Below are positions 10,834 to 22,334 of a stretch of 64,000 bases of DNA, piece by piece. The position numbers were made by a program, and so were the translations under genes. The stretch is from Dugong dugon. Its lineage: Eukaryota > Chordata > Mammalia > Sirenia > Dugongidae. The DNA is taken from contig CM057460.1 of NCBI GenBank assembly GCA_030035585.1, positions 129,688,714 to 129,752,713 of the forward strand, read 5' to 3'. The notes beneath the pieces were generated by a model, which was not told where the DNA came from, made no database searches, and saw only the letters and a program-made list of their open reading frames with translations. Within the stretch, counting starts at the first letter, position 1, and every line of letters starts with the position of its first letter.

Positions 10834-11400
10834 TGTCATGGATTGAATTGTGTCCCCCAAAAATGTCTATCAGCTTGACTGGGTCATGATTCCCAGTATT
10901 GTATGATTGTATAATCTGATTTGATTTCCTTATGTGTTGTAAACTCTATCACTATGATGAGGCTATATGTGATCTCCTTATGTGTTGTAAACTCTGTCAC
11001 TATGATGAGGTTATACTGATGACATCTACAAGATTAGATAGTGTCTTAATCCAATCTCTTTTGAGATGTAAAAGAGAGAAGTGAGCAGAGACACATGGGA
11101 ACTTCATACCACCAAGAAAGCAGTGCCGGGAGCAGAGCGCATCCTTTGGACCTGAGGTTCCTACGCTGAGATGCTTCCAGACCAAGGGAAGACTGATGCA
11201 TCAAAAGGACCTTCTAGACCAAGGGAAGATTGATGACGCAGACCTTTCTCCAGAGCCGACAGAGAGAGAAAGCCTTCTTCTGGAGCTGATGCCCTGAATT
11301 TGGACTTGTAGCCTACTGGACCGTGAGAGAATAAATTTCTCTTTGTTAAAATCATCCACTTGTAGTATTTCTGTTGGAACAGCACTAGATGACTAAGACA
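10834..11400 (+). mobile_element. Lineage-specific solo LTR (MaLR/ERVL-like), longer copy
   Basis: A 567-bp LTR with TG and CA ends and a perfect five-base target duplication GGCAG (10829-10833 and 11401-11405). It shares its whole plan with the LTR at 46577: TGTCATGGATTGAATTGTGTCCCCC start, CATACCACCAAGAAAGCAGTG middle, AATAAATTTCTCTTTGTTAAA signal and ACTAAGACA end. It is longer because of two internal tandem duplications: about 48 bp near 10927-11022, and one around the GACCAAGGGAAGA motif near 11179-11240. No internal retroviral DNA adjoins it. Younger than the MLT copies, judging by readability. Confidence 0.8.
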
Positions 11401-11405
11401 GGCAG

Positions 11406-11971
11406 TTTGGCAGTTTGGTCAGATTATTGGAGGGAAAGTCTTCATTATTATGCCCTGAGTCCATGGTAGGGGCCAAGAACTAGAGTACTTTCTGTTTGCG
11501 CAGAATTGATATTCCAGCCTCATTGTCACATGAAAGCCAGGTTCTTCAGAGCTAATCTTGCCAAATCCAAAGCTATGATTTAAGATACATTTACTGACAG
11601 ATCCAGGGATTCTCACAAATGAATACCACAATGAGTTAATCACAAGCTCAAAGAAGAGCTTCTAGTTATCACTTTCAGCCAAAGACAGTTAAGGTTCAAG
11701 GTAAACTAACTGGGTTTAGCATAAATGGTATCTTTTTTCAATAAGATACCACAACTTCAGGAGTCCTCTTTGACCAACTCACGAAAAATTTTCAGTTTAA
11801 CTTTGGGAAAGGTGATTTAATTTGTTTTTTAACCCAAATAAGTCTTATTACTTTAGGTATGATGTTTAAATCCACAGGGACTTGGGAATTTTGCGATCAT
11901 ATTTATTCACATTCAGCAAGAGATCGTAACAATGTCTGATGCTGTGGCCCCTGTAATGCCATGGTACAGTA
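11406..11971. other. Unassigned DNA between two LTRs
   Basis: No repeat or frame recognised. It starts with a short GGCAGTTT direct repeat beside the LTR target site. Confidence 0.4.
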
Positions 11972-12435
11972 TGTGATGGTTAAGATTGTGTGTCAACTTG
12001 GCTAGGCCATGATTCTCAGTGTTTATATGTGATCACTCCATGATGGGATCTGCTGTGAGTAGCCAAGCAGTTGAAAGGGAGTTTCCTTGGGTGTGTGGCC
12101 TGCATTGAATAGAAGCAGATGTTTTTTCTGGCTTTTTGCTCGCTCTAGATCCTGCAGCTGGCTCCTGTTCATCTGATCTCCGGTTCTTGGGACTTGAGCT
12201 GGTAGCTTACCTGCCAAATTTGGGATTCATCAATCTTCAGAGCCTGTGAGCCGATCTTGAGTTTGCCAGCCCCTGCAGCTACATGAATCTGGAGAAGCCT
12301 CTATCCTGATCCATAGACTTGGGACATTCCAGCCTCTACAACCACGTGAGCTGTTTCCTTGATATAAATCTCTCTATATATACATATTTATACACTTTAC
12401 TGGCTTCACTTCTCTAGAGAACACAGTCTAAGACA
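11972..12435 (+). mobile_element. MLT2-type solo LTR (ERVL)
   Basis: A 464-bp LTR on the plus strand: TGTGATGGTTAAGATTGTGTGTCAACTTGGC start, a ..GCTCCTGTTCATCTGATC middle, CCTTGATATAAATCTCTCTATATATAC signal region and CTAGAGAACACAGTCTAAGACA end. Flanking CAGTA and CAGCA agree at four of five. The same broad family as 7589-8069 but a distinct, less worn subgroup. Confidence 0.78.
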
Positions 12436-12489
12436 CAGCATAATTGTTTATGGCCTTCGAGAACAAGAACAATACCAGGTACAAAGACA

Positions 12490-12660
12490 AGTAACTCAGG
12501 TGCTAGTCTTGGTTGCTTTATAAATTCATGGTAAGGTTTTTGGGAAGTGAGTTTAGCCTCTCTAAGACACAATTTCCACAACTGCAAAGAATACCAGTTG
12601 GGCCAAATAGTGGGTAGAGTCCATCCCAGTTAATATTCTGTGACTGTGGGATCCCTTTGA
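12490..12660 (+). repeat. Possible MIR fragment
   Basis: GTGAGTTTAGCCTCTCTAAGACACAATTTCCACAACTGCAAAGA resembles the MIR order (GTTACTTAACCTCTCTGAGCCTCAGTTTCCTCATCTGTAAA). Weak. Confidence 0.35.
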
Positions 12661-14204
12661 ACATACAACATACACAGATTTAACATTTCCATCAATCTTA
12701 CCCCAGACCATGCCAGTAATGTGTTAAAGATGATACATTTTAAAATTCCTTTCAGCTAGTTAGAACAAACTCGTTGAAAACTTTTCAGAACTTTTTAAGC
12801 ACTATTTTAAAAATTGAGACATTACCACCATGAGAACTCCGCTTTCCTCCCCTCCCAATCACTTCTACTAATACCCACCACTGAACCAATTGAGTATTGA
12901 ACTTGCAAACTAATCTAGCCTTATTTAAGCAAGTTCTGAACTTTATAATCATCTTCCTTGATCCTCTACTTCTGGGCTGCCAGCCAGAATGTGAGCAAGA
13001 AAAGTTAGGGGTCATTTCCTGAGGTGAATGCTGAAAGATTTTCAAAGTGATCGTGGGTGGTTTGGACTGCCTCAGCTTCAAAACCACTTTTTCCTGTTTT
13101 CATGCTTGAATTTGTGTGCCAGTGACCAGCGAGTGTGAGGATTGAGGCTCTTTCAGCTGTGTTGGATTCAGCTTCTGCTCCTCCCAGCTCTCTTCCAGTC
13201 TCCTCCTATGGGTCAAGCTCTGCTTCAGTCAATGCCCTTCGTTTTCCAAAATTAACCACAGCCATGCTCAAATCTAGGTAGCAAAACACTCACAGCTCTC
13301 CCTTCTTGCAGCAATCCTGCACTCTGAGATTTTACTCCCACAGAAATGAACTCGCCCAGGAAACTACTAGCCTATTTAAATAAGATTTTTTTAATAAAAT
13401 GTTTTACGTAAAGAACTCTTCTTAAGTTTTTCTCTTTTTTTTAATAAAATTGATTTACTTTCTGTAGATTTTCCAGAAAAAAAAATAATAGCTACACATC
13501 TGGTATTTCAATGTCTATAAACCCTTACTCCCAATATATAGGTATATATATTTGAGACAGAAAACTCAGCACTGAAGAAGAGATCTAGTTTCTATTATTT
13601 GGATATGCAGCTGTCATAAAGAAGAGGAGCTATGGTTATGGCATGAAAATTTATATATTCATTCCTCCCATAAACATTGCAAATGGAACAGAAAAAGAAA
13701 GGGAGGAAGGAAGAAGGAATACTTTTGCTACTCAGCAATCATTTTCACTTAAAAAAAATCCTCAAAATTAAACCCACTAAAATTTATTTTCAATAGTATT
13801 CTTAATCTCTGTATGTTTTTAAAAATGTTCAATTAAAACCAGATTTAAAGAAATACAAATAGCTGGACTACTATTCTTTTTTTTTTTTAATTAACTCTTA
13901 ACAGCTATTTACAAATGCTGCTTCTAACCTTGGGCTCCTAATTAGGCTTGGACAGATTCTTCTTTTAACTTGCCTTAAATTCTGAATTTAGAGACCTAGG
14001 GTGTCTCTAGGTCTTTCCTATGGTGTCTTCATAGTTCTAGCTCCTCTAGAGCTGTTTTTCATCAGAAGCCTTTACAAATTACTTTCATAATGTTCAATCA
14101 TCCTTCTTCCCAGCTTGGATCTTTTCATTTCAAAAAGAGGCCTAGTTAATTTAAAACTTGTCCTAAGTGTTTAATTGCTTTCGTGTAGAATGAGAGACTA
14201 GCTG
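12661..14204. other. Quiet AT-rich DNA
   Basis: No gene or named repeat. It holds A/T runs near 13380-13500 and 13880, and a 100-codon minus-strand open frame at 12785-13087 with no recognisable domain, which I do not call. Confidence 0.45.
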
Positions 14205-14340
14205 TTGCTGTACCCATTTCATAAATGAAGGACTGCAGGTCCATGGAGGTAAGTATGCTCAAGATCACCTAGTCAGAGGCAGCCCAAGAAGAAGTGAGCT
14301 CCAATACGCCTGACTCCAAGTATGAGCCTATGCTATTTTA
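14205..14340 (-). repeat. MIR fragment
   Basis: The order CCATTTCATAAATGAAGGACTG, CAAGATCACCTAGTCAGAGGCAG, CTGACTCCAAGTATGAGCC follows the minus-strand MIR core (CATTTTACAGATGAGGAAACTG, AGGTCACACAGCTAGTAAGTGGCAG, CTGGCTCCAGAGTCC). Confidence 0.6.
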
Positions 14341-14842
14341 GGGTACCATGCTTTTTATTAGCTCTCCCATCAGCATGAGACCTAACATACTTCCTGTGGG
14401 AAAGAGAAACATAAAAGCCAGTAATTAACATGAAATCTCATGATCACCATTTTATAAGCACAAGGCAGTAATTTCCGTTTTTGTTAATCTTAGTTATTTG
14501 TAGCTAGAGTTTATTCTTTTTCTGATTTAGATTGAGTAGTAGCTCCTTATCAACTATCATAAATAAAAGATTAGATACACAACCGCTTTCTGAAAGAGTT
14601 TGGAATTGTAAAAGCAAGCTTTCCAAAACTTAACATTTAAAAATATATTAAGTCATGAATTAGAAGCCTCTAAATGGTGATATGATGATCTCACCACCAA
14701 AGAAAGACTCCCAGAGACTTTCCCACTAACTCCCAGATGATGCTGGAAAATATTTCTTCCCTGCCCCTGACATTTCTATCCCACGAAGGGAACTCCATCA
14801 GTATAAATCCAGGCTCTCTCTGTTCCCCAATCAGCTGCTCCT
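14341..14842. other. Unassigned DNA
   Basis: Nothing recognised. AT-rich with no long open frame. Confidence 0.4.
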
Positions 14843-15057
14843 GAAACCAAAAATCAATTGCTGTCAAGTCTGTTCCAACTCATGGGGACCTCACGTGTGT
14901 CAGAGTAGAACTCTGTGCTCCATAGGGTTTTCAAGGCTGTGACCTTTTGGAAGCAGATCTCTAGGCCTTTCCTCCAAGGCACCTCTGGGTGGGTTCAAAC
15001 CATCAACTTTTCGGTTAATAGCCCAGCACTTGACCATTTGCACCACCCAGAGACTCT
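14843..15057 (-). mobile_element. AfroSINE (subtype B), full length
   Basis: Minus-strand SINE reading antisense from a TCAATTGCTGTCAAGTCTG tail to CATTTGCACCACCCAGAGACTC at the tRNA-like end. Target duplication TCAGCTGCTCCT at 14831-14842 and TCAGGTGCTCCT at 15058-15069, one mismatch. Confidence 0.9.
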
Positions 15058-15069
15058 TCAGGTGCTCCT

Positions 15070-15764
15070 AGAGACTAGTAAATTTGGAGAGCATGGTAAT
15101 TGCGTCCTTCTTTGTAGAACTTGCTTTATCTACACAGAGCAAACGTCGTCCTCTGCTCCCCCATGGTATGTGTTGTACAGGGCCTATCCCTGTTGAGGGG
15201 GAGACTTGCTTCAATCTAATGCTAATTTAAACTCAGAGGTTAAGTAAATATAATTCTGGTTGACCAGTTAGCTAACAGATTTTAAGCCGTATCTGTAATA
15301 GTTTGTGATATTTTGGTCTTCACATTTTTTTCTCTCTCTCTCTCTTTTTGTTCCTCAACTTGTCCAAAACCTAGAAATGGAAGAGGACTCTTTTTGGTTT
15401 GGTTTGGTTTTATTTTTAATGAGGAACCCAAACTTACAAGACGCAACATATAATTAGGAATTAAAGGAAAAAATATATATGCATTGATAGACTTGGAGCA
15501 GTCACAGATGCCGGGGCATAAATATGCATTATTACACTCTGATGACTAGAACACTAACATGCAAATAAATTATCAATAAACTGTGAATTATGCTACAGAT
15601 ATAATTTAGCATTAGTATATCAGAAACTCAGTAATACTATACAGATTATCCACACTTTAACCGTAGAGTATTATAGAAAGCCAGGATAAAAAACAACTAA
15701 CTTAAAACAGATTGTACTTTGCAGCAGATATAATGTTAGATTTGGAAATTGTAATCCTGACTTC
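15070..15764. other. Unassigned AT-rich DNA
   Basis: Nothing named. Contains a short TC run near 15331-15348 and a TTTGG/GTTT tract near 15393-15412. Confidence 0.4.
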
Positions 15765-16060
15765 TTGTTGTTGTTAGCTGCTGCCTAGCTGCTCCCAACT
15801 CGTGGTGACCCCATGCATAACGAGATCAAACTGTTGTAATCTATAGGGTTTTCACTGGCTGATTTTTCAGAAATAGATCACCAGGCCTTTCTTCCTAGTC
15901 TGTCTTAATCTGGAAGCTCTGCTGAAATCTGTTCAGCATCATAACAACAGGCAAGCCTCCACTAACAAACAGGTGGTGATTGTGCTGAGGTGCACTGGCT
16001 GGGCATTGAACCCAGGTCTCCCGTATGGAAGGTGAGACTTTTACCACGGAAGCACCACTT
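15765..16060 (-). mobile_element. tRNA-Gly/RTE composite SINE
   Basis: Minus-strand SINE. The left end is the TTGTTGTTGTTAG complement of an RTE-like tail. The right end is the complement of a tRNA-Gly-like head (TTGAACCCAGGTCTCCCGTATGGAAGGTGAGA..). Between them lies GCCTTTCTTCCTAGTCTGTCTTAATCTGGAAGCTCTGCTGAAA, which matches the 5' UTR of the RTE LINE at 42440-42500. A member of the same family as the copies at 32009 and 34047. Confidence 0.8.
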
Positions 16061-16699
16061 AACTAGAAGGCAGTATAAGATAAATCAGAGACACAATTAA
16101 CACATATCTGTTCAAATATCAATTCAAAAGAAATACAGGTTAAAAAGATCCTTTGAAGTTGTTTTACCTCCGGTGTGTTCTTGATGTTTCTTTCGATAAA
16201 AAAAGTTTCCTTGGTCAAAGAAGATTGGGGAGCATCTAATGCTGTTTATTTCTCCTCTTGGAGCTTCACAATGTACACTAACATATAAAGGGCTCTGTGA
16301 GGCCCTATTTACTTTGTGTTAGCCCAATATTCATCAAACTTGCCTAACTACAGAATACTGTTTCCAAGTATCATCAATTAATTCCCATGCAACACGCTTT
16401 GGAAACGCCATCTTACAACAGCAAGAATTAAGATGTAACACCTAAATTCTAAGCATCAATTAATTCTCCTGGAATACTGTGGGGTTTACAATTAACTCTA
16501 CGCAAAGAATTTGGTCTTTGTCCTTAGTTCCTGAGAGATAATCTCTAAAACCTTGGAATTTCCCTCGTGATTCAAGCTTTGGACACAGAAGCTCCTTGAG
16601 CTTCCTGGTTGGTAATAGATATCGATGCATATAGGAGGGTAGCACATTCTTTTTTGGAGAAATGGAAGCTTCACATCAGGGACCCTCCAAGACCTCACC
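16061..16699. other. Unassigned DNA
   Basis: No repeat or gene recognised. Open frames of 61 and 67 codons at 16460-16701 overlap in two frames and have no support. Confidence 0.4.
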
Positions 16700-17070
16700 A
16701 TATTTGCTATAATAAAACTGTAATTATAAGTGAAGCACTTTCCTGAGTTCCATGGGTTTGTTCTAGCAAATTATCGAACCCAAAGGAGTACTGGGAGCCA
16801 GCAGATCAGAAGTGGAGGAAGCTCTGGAGACCCCTGAGCTTACAGCTGGCATCCTAAGGGGATAGTGGGAAACCCTTATCTCCAGTAGGTCAGATGTGAG
16901 GGTGTTGTGAGAACCCCCAATCTTGCAGCTGGCATCTGAAGTCTTGAGCAGACTTGGAAATCTGGAGGACTGTGCCCTTTAATTTGTGACATCTGACCTA
17001 GCTCTGGTCAGAAGAGAAAATACTACATTTGCAGTTGGTATCAGAAAAGACTTGAGTTAATTTCTTTAAG
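16700..17070 (+). repeat. Possible old LTR fragment (MER21-like)
   Basis: The order AGCAAATTATCGAACCCAAAGGAG, GACCCCTGAGCTTACAGCTGGCATC, GAACCCCCAATCTTGCAGCTGGCATCTGAAGT, CTGTGCCCTTTAATTTGTG, TTGCAGTTGGTATCAGAA recalls the 3' part of an ERVL-class LTR. The name is uncertain. Broken and ancient. Confidence 0.4.
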
Positions 17071-17614
17071 CACACTTTGGCAATGCTGTCATAACAGCAA
17101 GAATTATTAATATATAAACCCTAAATTCCATAAGGAATTCTGACAGGTAACATGTTGCCTCCTTTCCCTGAACTCTTAAGGTTAATATGAAATACAAGTG
17201 GGAGAATCACAATCCACAAAGTTTCATCAATGAGTTTAAGTAGCAGAAAATTTTGTATAATGCATATATCGAGCATTGCCTTGTGAATCTATGTATGTGC
17301 ACTGAAACTACCTGGGCACATTCACCTCACCACCAGTCACTGAGCAATATCTTGCCTCTTTCTTCCTAGGACCTTTTTTGTATTCATTGAATCAGAATTA
17401 GCCAAGAATTTGTTCTTAGCTCCTTCCCAAGAGAGTCATCATCTTTCCTCCCTGCTAGTACCACACCTGCCTTCCTGGTTGCTCAAATTATAATTTCTCA
17501 ACTTCCCACCATCTGGATAGTGACATGCAAAGGAGAAGTTTTTACTTATCTAACAGATTCTCCATTGTAGTAGGTATTTCTTAAAACTCCATTTGTGATT
17601 ATTTAACCTTAGTG
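17071..17614. other. Unassigned DNA
   Basis: Nothing recognised before the hAT element. Confidence 0.4.
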
Positions 17615-18173
17615 CCACAATTCCCAAACTGTGTGCCAAGATGCCTAGAGATGCCACAGTGATCTCACAGATATTTTAAATTTTTGCGGGAAACATCATG
17701 ACATTTGACATCTTTCAGACATAGCACAAACTCCTAGCTCAAAATAGTTCATAGTTTCAACATTAGATCAGACTATAATCCTTTTGGTGATGGTCACATC
17801 TTTGCAAAGCTAAGTTTTCAGCAGTTGCTGTGATAAAAAGTTAGCACCTCATGAAAATCAGTATGGAGCAGGAAATGACAGTGGTAGTATCCAATCTGAT
17901 TCCAAGGTTTGAGAAGCTGTACCATATCCAACAGGCATATATATATCATTAGTAAGTAATTTTAGTTGTTTAAAAATAAAATAAAAATATTTTTCTATCA
18001 TATACATTATTTTTTCAAATGGCTATTAAGCTGGGTTATAAATACTTATTAAGTTGTTTGGGTGTAACTGCTTAATAAACAGAATTGTTAGGTATTTCTT
18101 TTGGCATAAGTGTACTTTGAAAATGTAGTAGAACACTAAAGGTACCATATCTGAGAAAGTTTGGGAATCTCTG
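17615..18173. mobile_element. Non-autonomous hAT transposon (Zaphod-like)
   Basis: A 559-bp element. The left end CCACAATTCCCAAACTGTG and the complement of the right end, CAGAGATTCCCAAACTTTC, form imperfect terminal inverted repeats of about 18 bp. Flanking 8-mers CCTTAGTG (17607-17614) and CCTCAGAG (18174-18181) agree at six of eight, as expected for an hAT target duplication. The GTGTGCCAAGATGCCTAGAGATGCCAC start recalls the Zaphod/Tip100 group (..GTGTGCC..). No transposase frame is left. An old cut-and-paste remnant. Confidence 0.7.
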
Positions 18174-18181
18174 CCTCAGAG

Positions 18182-19332
18182 GTATAGCATAAAGAGAATA
18201 TAAAAGAGATTTCAGCTCAGGCAGTTTTTTTTTTTCTCCCTCATTAGTTAAAAAGAAAAGTACCATAACAGTGTTAAGAATCTAAAAAAAAAAAAAAAAA
18301 AATGAGTACCATATATCAAAAGATAACTCTGTATTGATAAGCTGAAAACAAAGAAGATATGATTTTTTAATTGATAAAAACTGTACCCTTACGTAAGAGA
18401 AAGTAATTAGATGCGTCCTCCATTTCATGAGTCTGAAGAAGAAATAAACCAACGAGAGATAAAGACCCACTTTTGATGCTCTAGAGAAGAGAAACAAGTG
18501 AGAAGACAGTTCAGCTCTGAAGGACAGAATCTCAGAGTCACAGCTGCTGCAGCTGACCTGATGTCTACTCCCTGAGACCCCTTCCTACTCCTGGATTCTC
18601 CTCAAGGTCACAGTTACCTGCTACTTGTGCAGCTATAGCCATGCTCTACCAGAGGCCACACTCCTCCCTAAAGAAAGTATGCCTGGATTTTTAAAAGTCT
18701 CCATCCTGTGGGACCAGTGAACTAAGAAATTGCTGCTATTTCTCTTTTCCTTTTTGTCCAGGTACCCAATACAGAGCTTTCTAGTCTTTAAGTGTTCAGG
18801 GTTAAAGAACTCAAATAACCTAAGGAGAACAAAAATATACTGTAAATTATTGAAGTTAGTCCACAACAAAATCATTCTGCAAATCTACCCAAGCCACGAA
18901 GATTTCTAAAACCCTGCCTGATGTCACCAAGTGCAAGTATCTTACCTGCTTTCTTTAGCAGACACCTTGTTGTTTCTCTTCTCCAGCCTATTGCTTTTCC
19001 TCCCTCAACCAACTAGTTACCTTCAGCCCCAAACCCTGCTCCAGAAGCCTCTCGCCTATTTTTAGCCCTCATTGAAGTTAAATCTACATGTCATAGTCCC
19101 ATAGTACAATCTTGCTTCAAAGATTTAACCATGATCTTCTTTAATCACTTAAAACCATAAAACTGAATTCTGACTCAAAGAGTATTAGAACTGTTGGGAT
19201 TGTTTTTGTTTGTTTGTTTTGTTTTTCGTGTATCATTTTATATTCCAACCCCTTGATTCTTCAGATGATGAAAATAGGAAACGTATTAAATGACTTGCCT
19301 AGGTTCACACAGCTTTAAATCTAAGTATAGAA
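18182..19332. other. Mostly unassigned DNA with a MIR trace
   Basis: Contains an A-run at 18284-18301 and plain AT-rich sequence. 19225-19325 carries a worn minus-strand MIR trace (CTTCAGATGATGAAAATAGG, GACTTGCCTAGGTTCACACAGCT). Minus-strand frames at 18282-18497 and 18633-18875 show no domain. Confidence 0.45.
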
Positions 19333-19523
19333 TGCGTCCCTGATGGTGCAAACAGTTAACATGCTCCACTGTTACTTGAAAGTTTGGAGGTTTGAGTATA
19401 CCCTAAGTCATCTCAGAAGAAAGACCTGGCAATCTACTTCTAAAAAATTAGCCATTCAAGCCCTATGGAGCACGATTCTTCTCTGACAACATGAATCACG
19501 TAGACTCAAGGGCAACTGGTATA
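19333..19523 (+). mobile_element. AfroSINE (subtype B)
   Basis: Plus-strand SINE: GCGTCCCTGATGGTGCAAACAGTTAACATG head, GGAGGTTTGAGTATACCC B-box region, GAAGAAAGACCTGGCAATCTACTTC subtype B stretch, then a worn tail. It ends in a short ATAGAT-type simple repeat (about 19521-19570) that probably grew from the tail. Confidence 0.82.
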
Positions 19524-19570
19524 GATATAGATATGGATATAGAGACAGAGATGTATACACACATATAAAA

Positions 19571-20006
19571 TCTGTCTCTACAGGACATAGTTATTTCTTT
19601 AAAGTCTCTAAAATAAGCACAAATGTAAGTGCTTCAAGTCCTCTTCACTGCCACCACCAAAATGAAATCCTCACTAGACGTCAACGGGAGAGTGAGCCTG
19701 TGTAGTCCCTGCGCACAGACATGGTCAGTGCACCCTCTAGTGACAGCCTCCCCATCTGCAGGTCAAGATTCGGGTGCCACAAAGATCCTGCGAGTTAGAA
19801 CAGCGACCCTAGTCTTGTTGGTTCTTTGACCTTTCAGTGATGGAGGCTCAGGAATCTTTTACAAAACCGCCTATGTTCTCAGGGGCCCAGTAGCACCAAG
19901 TAACCTCTTATCTCAGGGTTGTGCTGCTAAGAAGCAAGACCCAAGCCCACTCTTCTTCCAGGACACACAGTTCCTCACACCAATTTAGGAGATCTTTTAG
20001 ATATAG
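19571..20006. other. Unassigned DNA, somewhat GC- and CpG-rich
   Basis: Holds several CpG dinucleotides around 19675-19800 and an open frame of 66 codons at 19629-19829. I see no splice context or domain. About 24 bases near 19626-19649 match the antisense RTE LINE text at 24359-24382, so a small RTE scrap may lie here. Confidence 0.4.
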
Positions 20007-20183
20007 TAGGAGCCCCGGTGGTGCAGTGGTTAGGAGCTATGGTTGCTAACCAAAAGGTCAGTAGTTCAAATCCACCAACCACTCCTTGGAAACCCTGTTG
20101 GGCAGTTCTACTCTGTCCTATAGTTTCGCCCTTAGTCAGAATCAACTCAACGGCATCGGGTTTGGGGTTTTTTTGTTTATTTG
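20007..20183 (+). mobile_element. AfroSINE (subtype A), full length
   Basis: Starts GGAGCCCCGGTGGTGCAGTGG (A box) and carries GTCAGTAGTTCAAATCC (B box), CTCCTTGGAAACCC, GGGCAGTTCTACTCTGTCC and a TTTGGGGTTTTTTTG tail. Perfect 10-bp target duplication TTAGATATAG at 19997-20006 and 20184-20193. Confidence 0.92.
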
Positions 20184-20274
20184 TTAGATATAGGAAAAAT
20201 TATTTTCCCTCATGTGCTTTAATAACATTTTTCTGTGCCTATTAATTCCCTTTTCTCCTCTACTTCTTGACATA

Positions 20275-20370
20275 TACTAAGAGCTAATACACGCAAATGC
20301 TTAGAAAAGAGCCTGACATACACTAAGTACTCAACAAGTGTGAGATGTTATTGTTCTTTTTCCTCAGCCA
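20275..20370 (+). repeat. MIR 3' end
   Basis: AAATGCTTAGAAAAGAGCCTGACATACACTAAGTACTCAACAAGTG follows the MIR end (AAAGCGCTTAGAACAGTGCCTGGCACATAGTAAGCGCTCAATAAATG). Confidence 0.65.
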
Positions 20371-20439
20371 TTCATAATAGGCCTTGATAGTACATTACAC
20401 TAAGATCTGGAGTCCACCAAAAGATAATGATAATATCTG

Positions 20440-20675
20440 ATGTTAATCGAACATTTTCATACATTGTCCTAATTGCTTTATATTATGTGAGATTAATTCT
20501 CACATCTACCAAAGGTGGGTACAACTTTTATTTCCCTTTTATAGATTAGGAAACTGTGGCACAGAAAAATTAAATAACTTACCTAAGGTTACACATCTAA
20601 TAAGTGCTGGAGCTGAGATTTGAACCTACACAGTCTTTTTCCAGAACTCACACCCTTAGTTACTACACTAAAACA
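20440..20675 (-). repeat. MIR, nearly full length
   Basis: Minus-strand MIR: ATTGTCCTAATTGCTTTATATTATG, TTCTCACATCTACCAAAGGTGGG, TATAGATTAGGAAACTGTGGCACAGAAAAATTAAATAACTTACC, AAGGTTACACATCTAATAAGTGCTGGAGCTGAGATTTGAACC. All the landmarks are in order. Confidence 0.8.
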
Positions 20676-22334
20676 TTTTCCATACTACCTTCCTTTGAAT
20701 GCAGAAAGAACTTATACTTTAGATCCTCTTCATGATACAAAGAAAGGAAAGAACATTAAAATGGTTAAGTGCCATTTAAGAGGATGTTTCCATTAATGCT
20801 GGCAAATTAATTATACTAGGGGCTCCAAAGTACTGATAAACAATTCTACTTTATCATAATTTGACAATTCTAAATATAAATCACTTGTTATCATAAATAT
20901 TAACCCAACAGTTGACTAACAATCTATTTCTTGCCATCTTAGAATTAATACATTATAGAATTCATCCTTTCACAATGTTTTAAATGCACATTCATTATTG
21001 AAGAAATGTATTTACTTCTGCATAGAAGAATGAGTTGTTACATGTGGTTTTCTCCAAACCCTTTAACTTTTCTACTTTTACTAAAACATAAGTTAGATGT
21101 GTGAAATAATTTTCCAGTGCATATTTATCACAGTAAGTTTTATGTTTAAATGATGTAATCCAGCATCTAGTATTACGACTTGAAGAAAAGTATTGATTTT
21201 AACTGTAAATGCTAGCATTAGAAACATTAGTAAAGGCTTAAAATTTATTCATTTAACTCTGTCATGATCTGATTAACCACAGCTTAAAAAAATACTCAAT
21301 CATAAGTATTTTAATTCATGACACCTAATTCTCTGATTAGACTTAAAGACATGTATAATGCAAAAATGTCTGTCAGCTTGGATAGGCATGGACTACCTCT
21401 TACTGACATTTCCTACTGGCAATTTGTCAAAATAAGGCCCATCTGAGAGTTGAGAGTCCCAACAAGTGTATGTGCATTAAGTAGCAATGCCACCTGTCAT
21501 TATGACAGTGCATCTCAGTTTCCCTGGTTTGCAGACATCCCATGGGCAACGCAGAAACAACGTATCCCAAATTGCACTTATCTCCTTCCTCTCGAATCTC
21601 CTCTGCCTCCATCCGCTTGGCTACTACCAGCTCTCACGGCCACAGCAGAAACCTGCCGGGTACATCCCACTTCTCTTCCTTCCCATCAGCCTGCACTCAG
21701 CTCAATGAGACTCACAGGTCACCAACTCCTAAGGGCTATTTCTCCCTAACAGCTGCCAAACCCAAACCCTTCTGTCCAGACCTACCTTTGCCCAGATGCT
21801 TGCCATTTCCACATGACTTACTGCAAAGACTGCCTAATCTCCCTGGCTCCAGTCTCACCCCAATTTCTACATTATAGAGTGATGCCCCTTTCGTTGAAAG
21901 TATTATGAAACTAACACCTGCACAGTATTAAACACACACACAAAAAAAAAACCCTGAACGCCACACACATCAGGCCCACTTCCACTTCCTAGAAGCCACT
22001 TCTATATTCATCCAGAAGTTTCCCACATATGTTTATCCCTTTTGTAATGCAGATGCAAGCAAATTTTCGACTTGGCCTTTCTGCTCTTAACCACTGTTAC
22101 CATGGGTAGGAGGGCTGCTTAGATAAGTGCATCTGTCCAGTGACCAGAATGGCCTTTCCTTCAGAATACACCTATGATGCGCTTGCCATCAATCCACATC
22201 ATTACAAATGCCATCCTCCTCTTGGACATGGAACTTCTTTAATAGAAATGACAAGAATGGCCTCATTCCTAAAGCTGCAGACTCTCAGCTTCAAGAAGAA
22301 CATACATGGATCTAGGAGGTAGTCTCCTAAAGAG
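20676..22334. other. Unassigned DNA
   Basis: AT-rich to 21360, then a C-rich segment (21540-22150) in which three frames are open together for 73 to 111 codons. This comes from low stop density in CT-rich DNA, not from a gene. The TGACTTACTGCAAAGACTGCCTAATCTCCC text recalls a dispersed mammalian repeat that I cannot name. A short AC/A run lies at 21931-21953. Confidence 0.4.

Noticed and set aside
19571-20000. CpG-bearing stretch that could be a small exon or CpG island
   Set aside because: Too few CpGs, no frame with splice signals, and part of it matches antisense RTE LINE text.
21450-21877. Three overlapping plus-strand frames up to 111 codons
   Set aside because: All three phases are open at once in C/T-rich DNA, the mark of low stop density rather than a gene.
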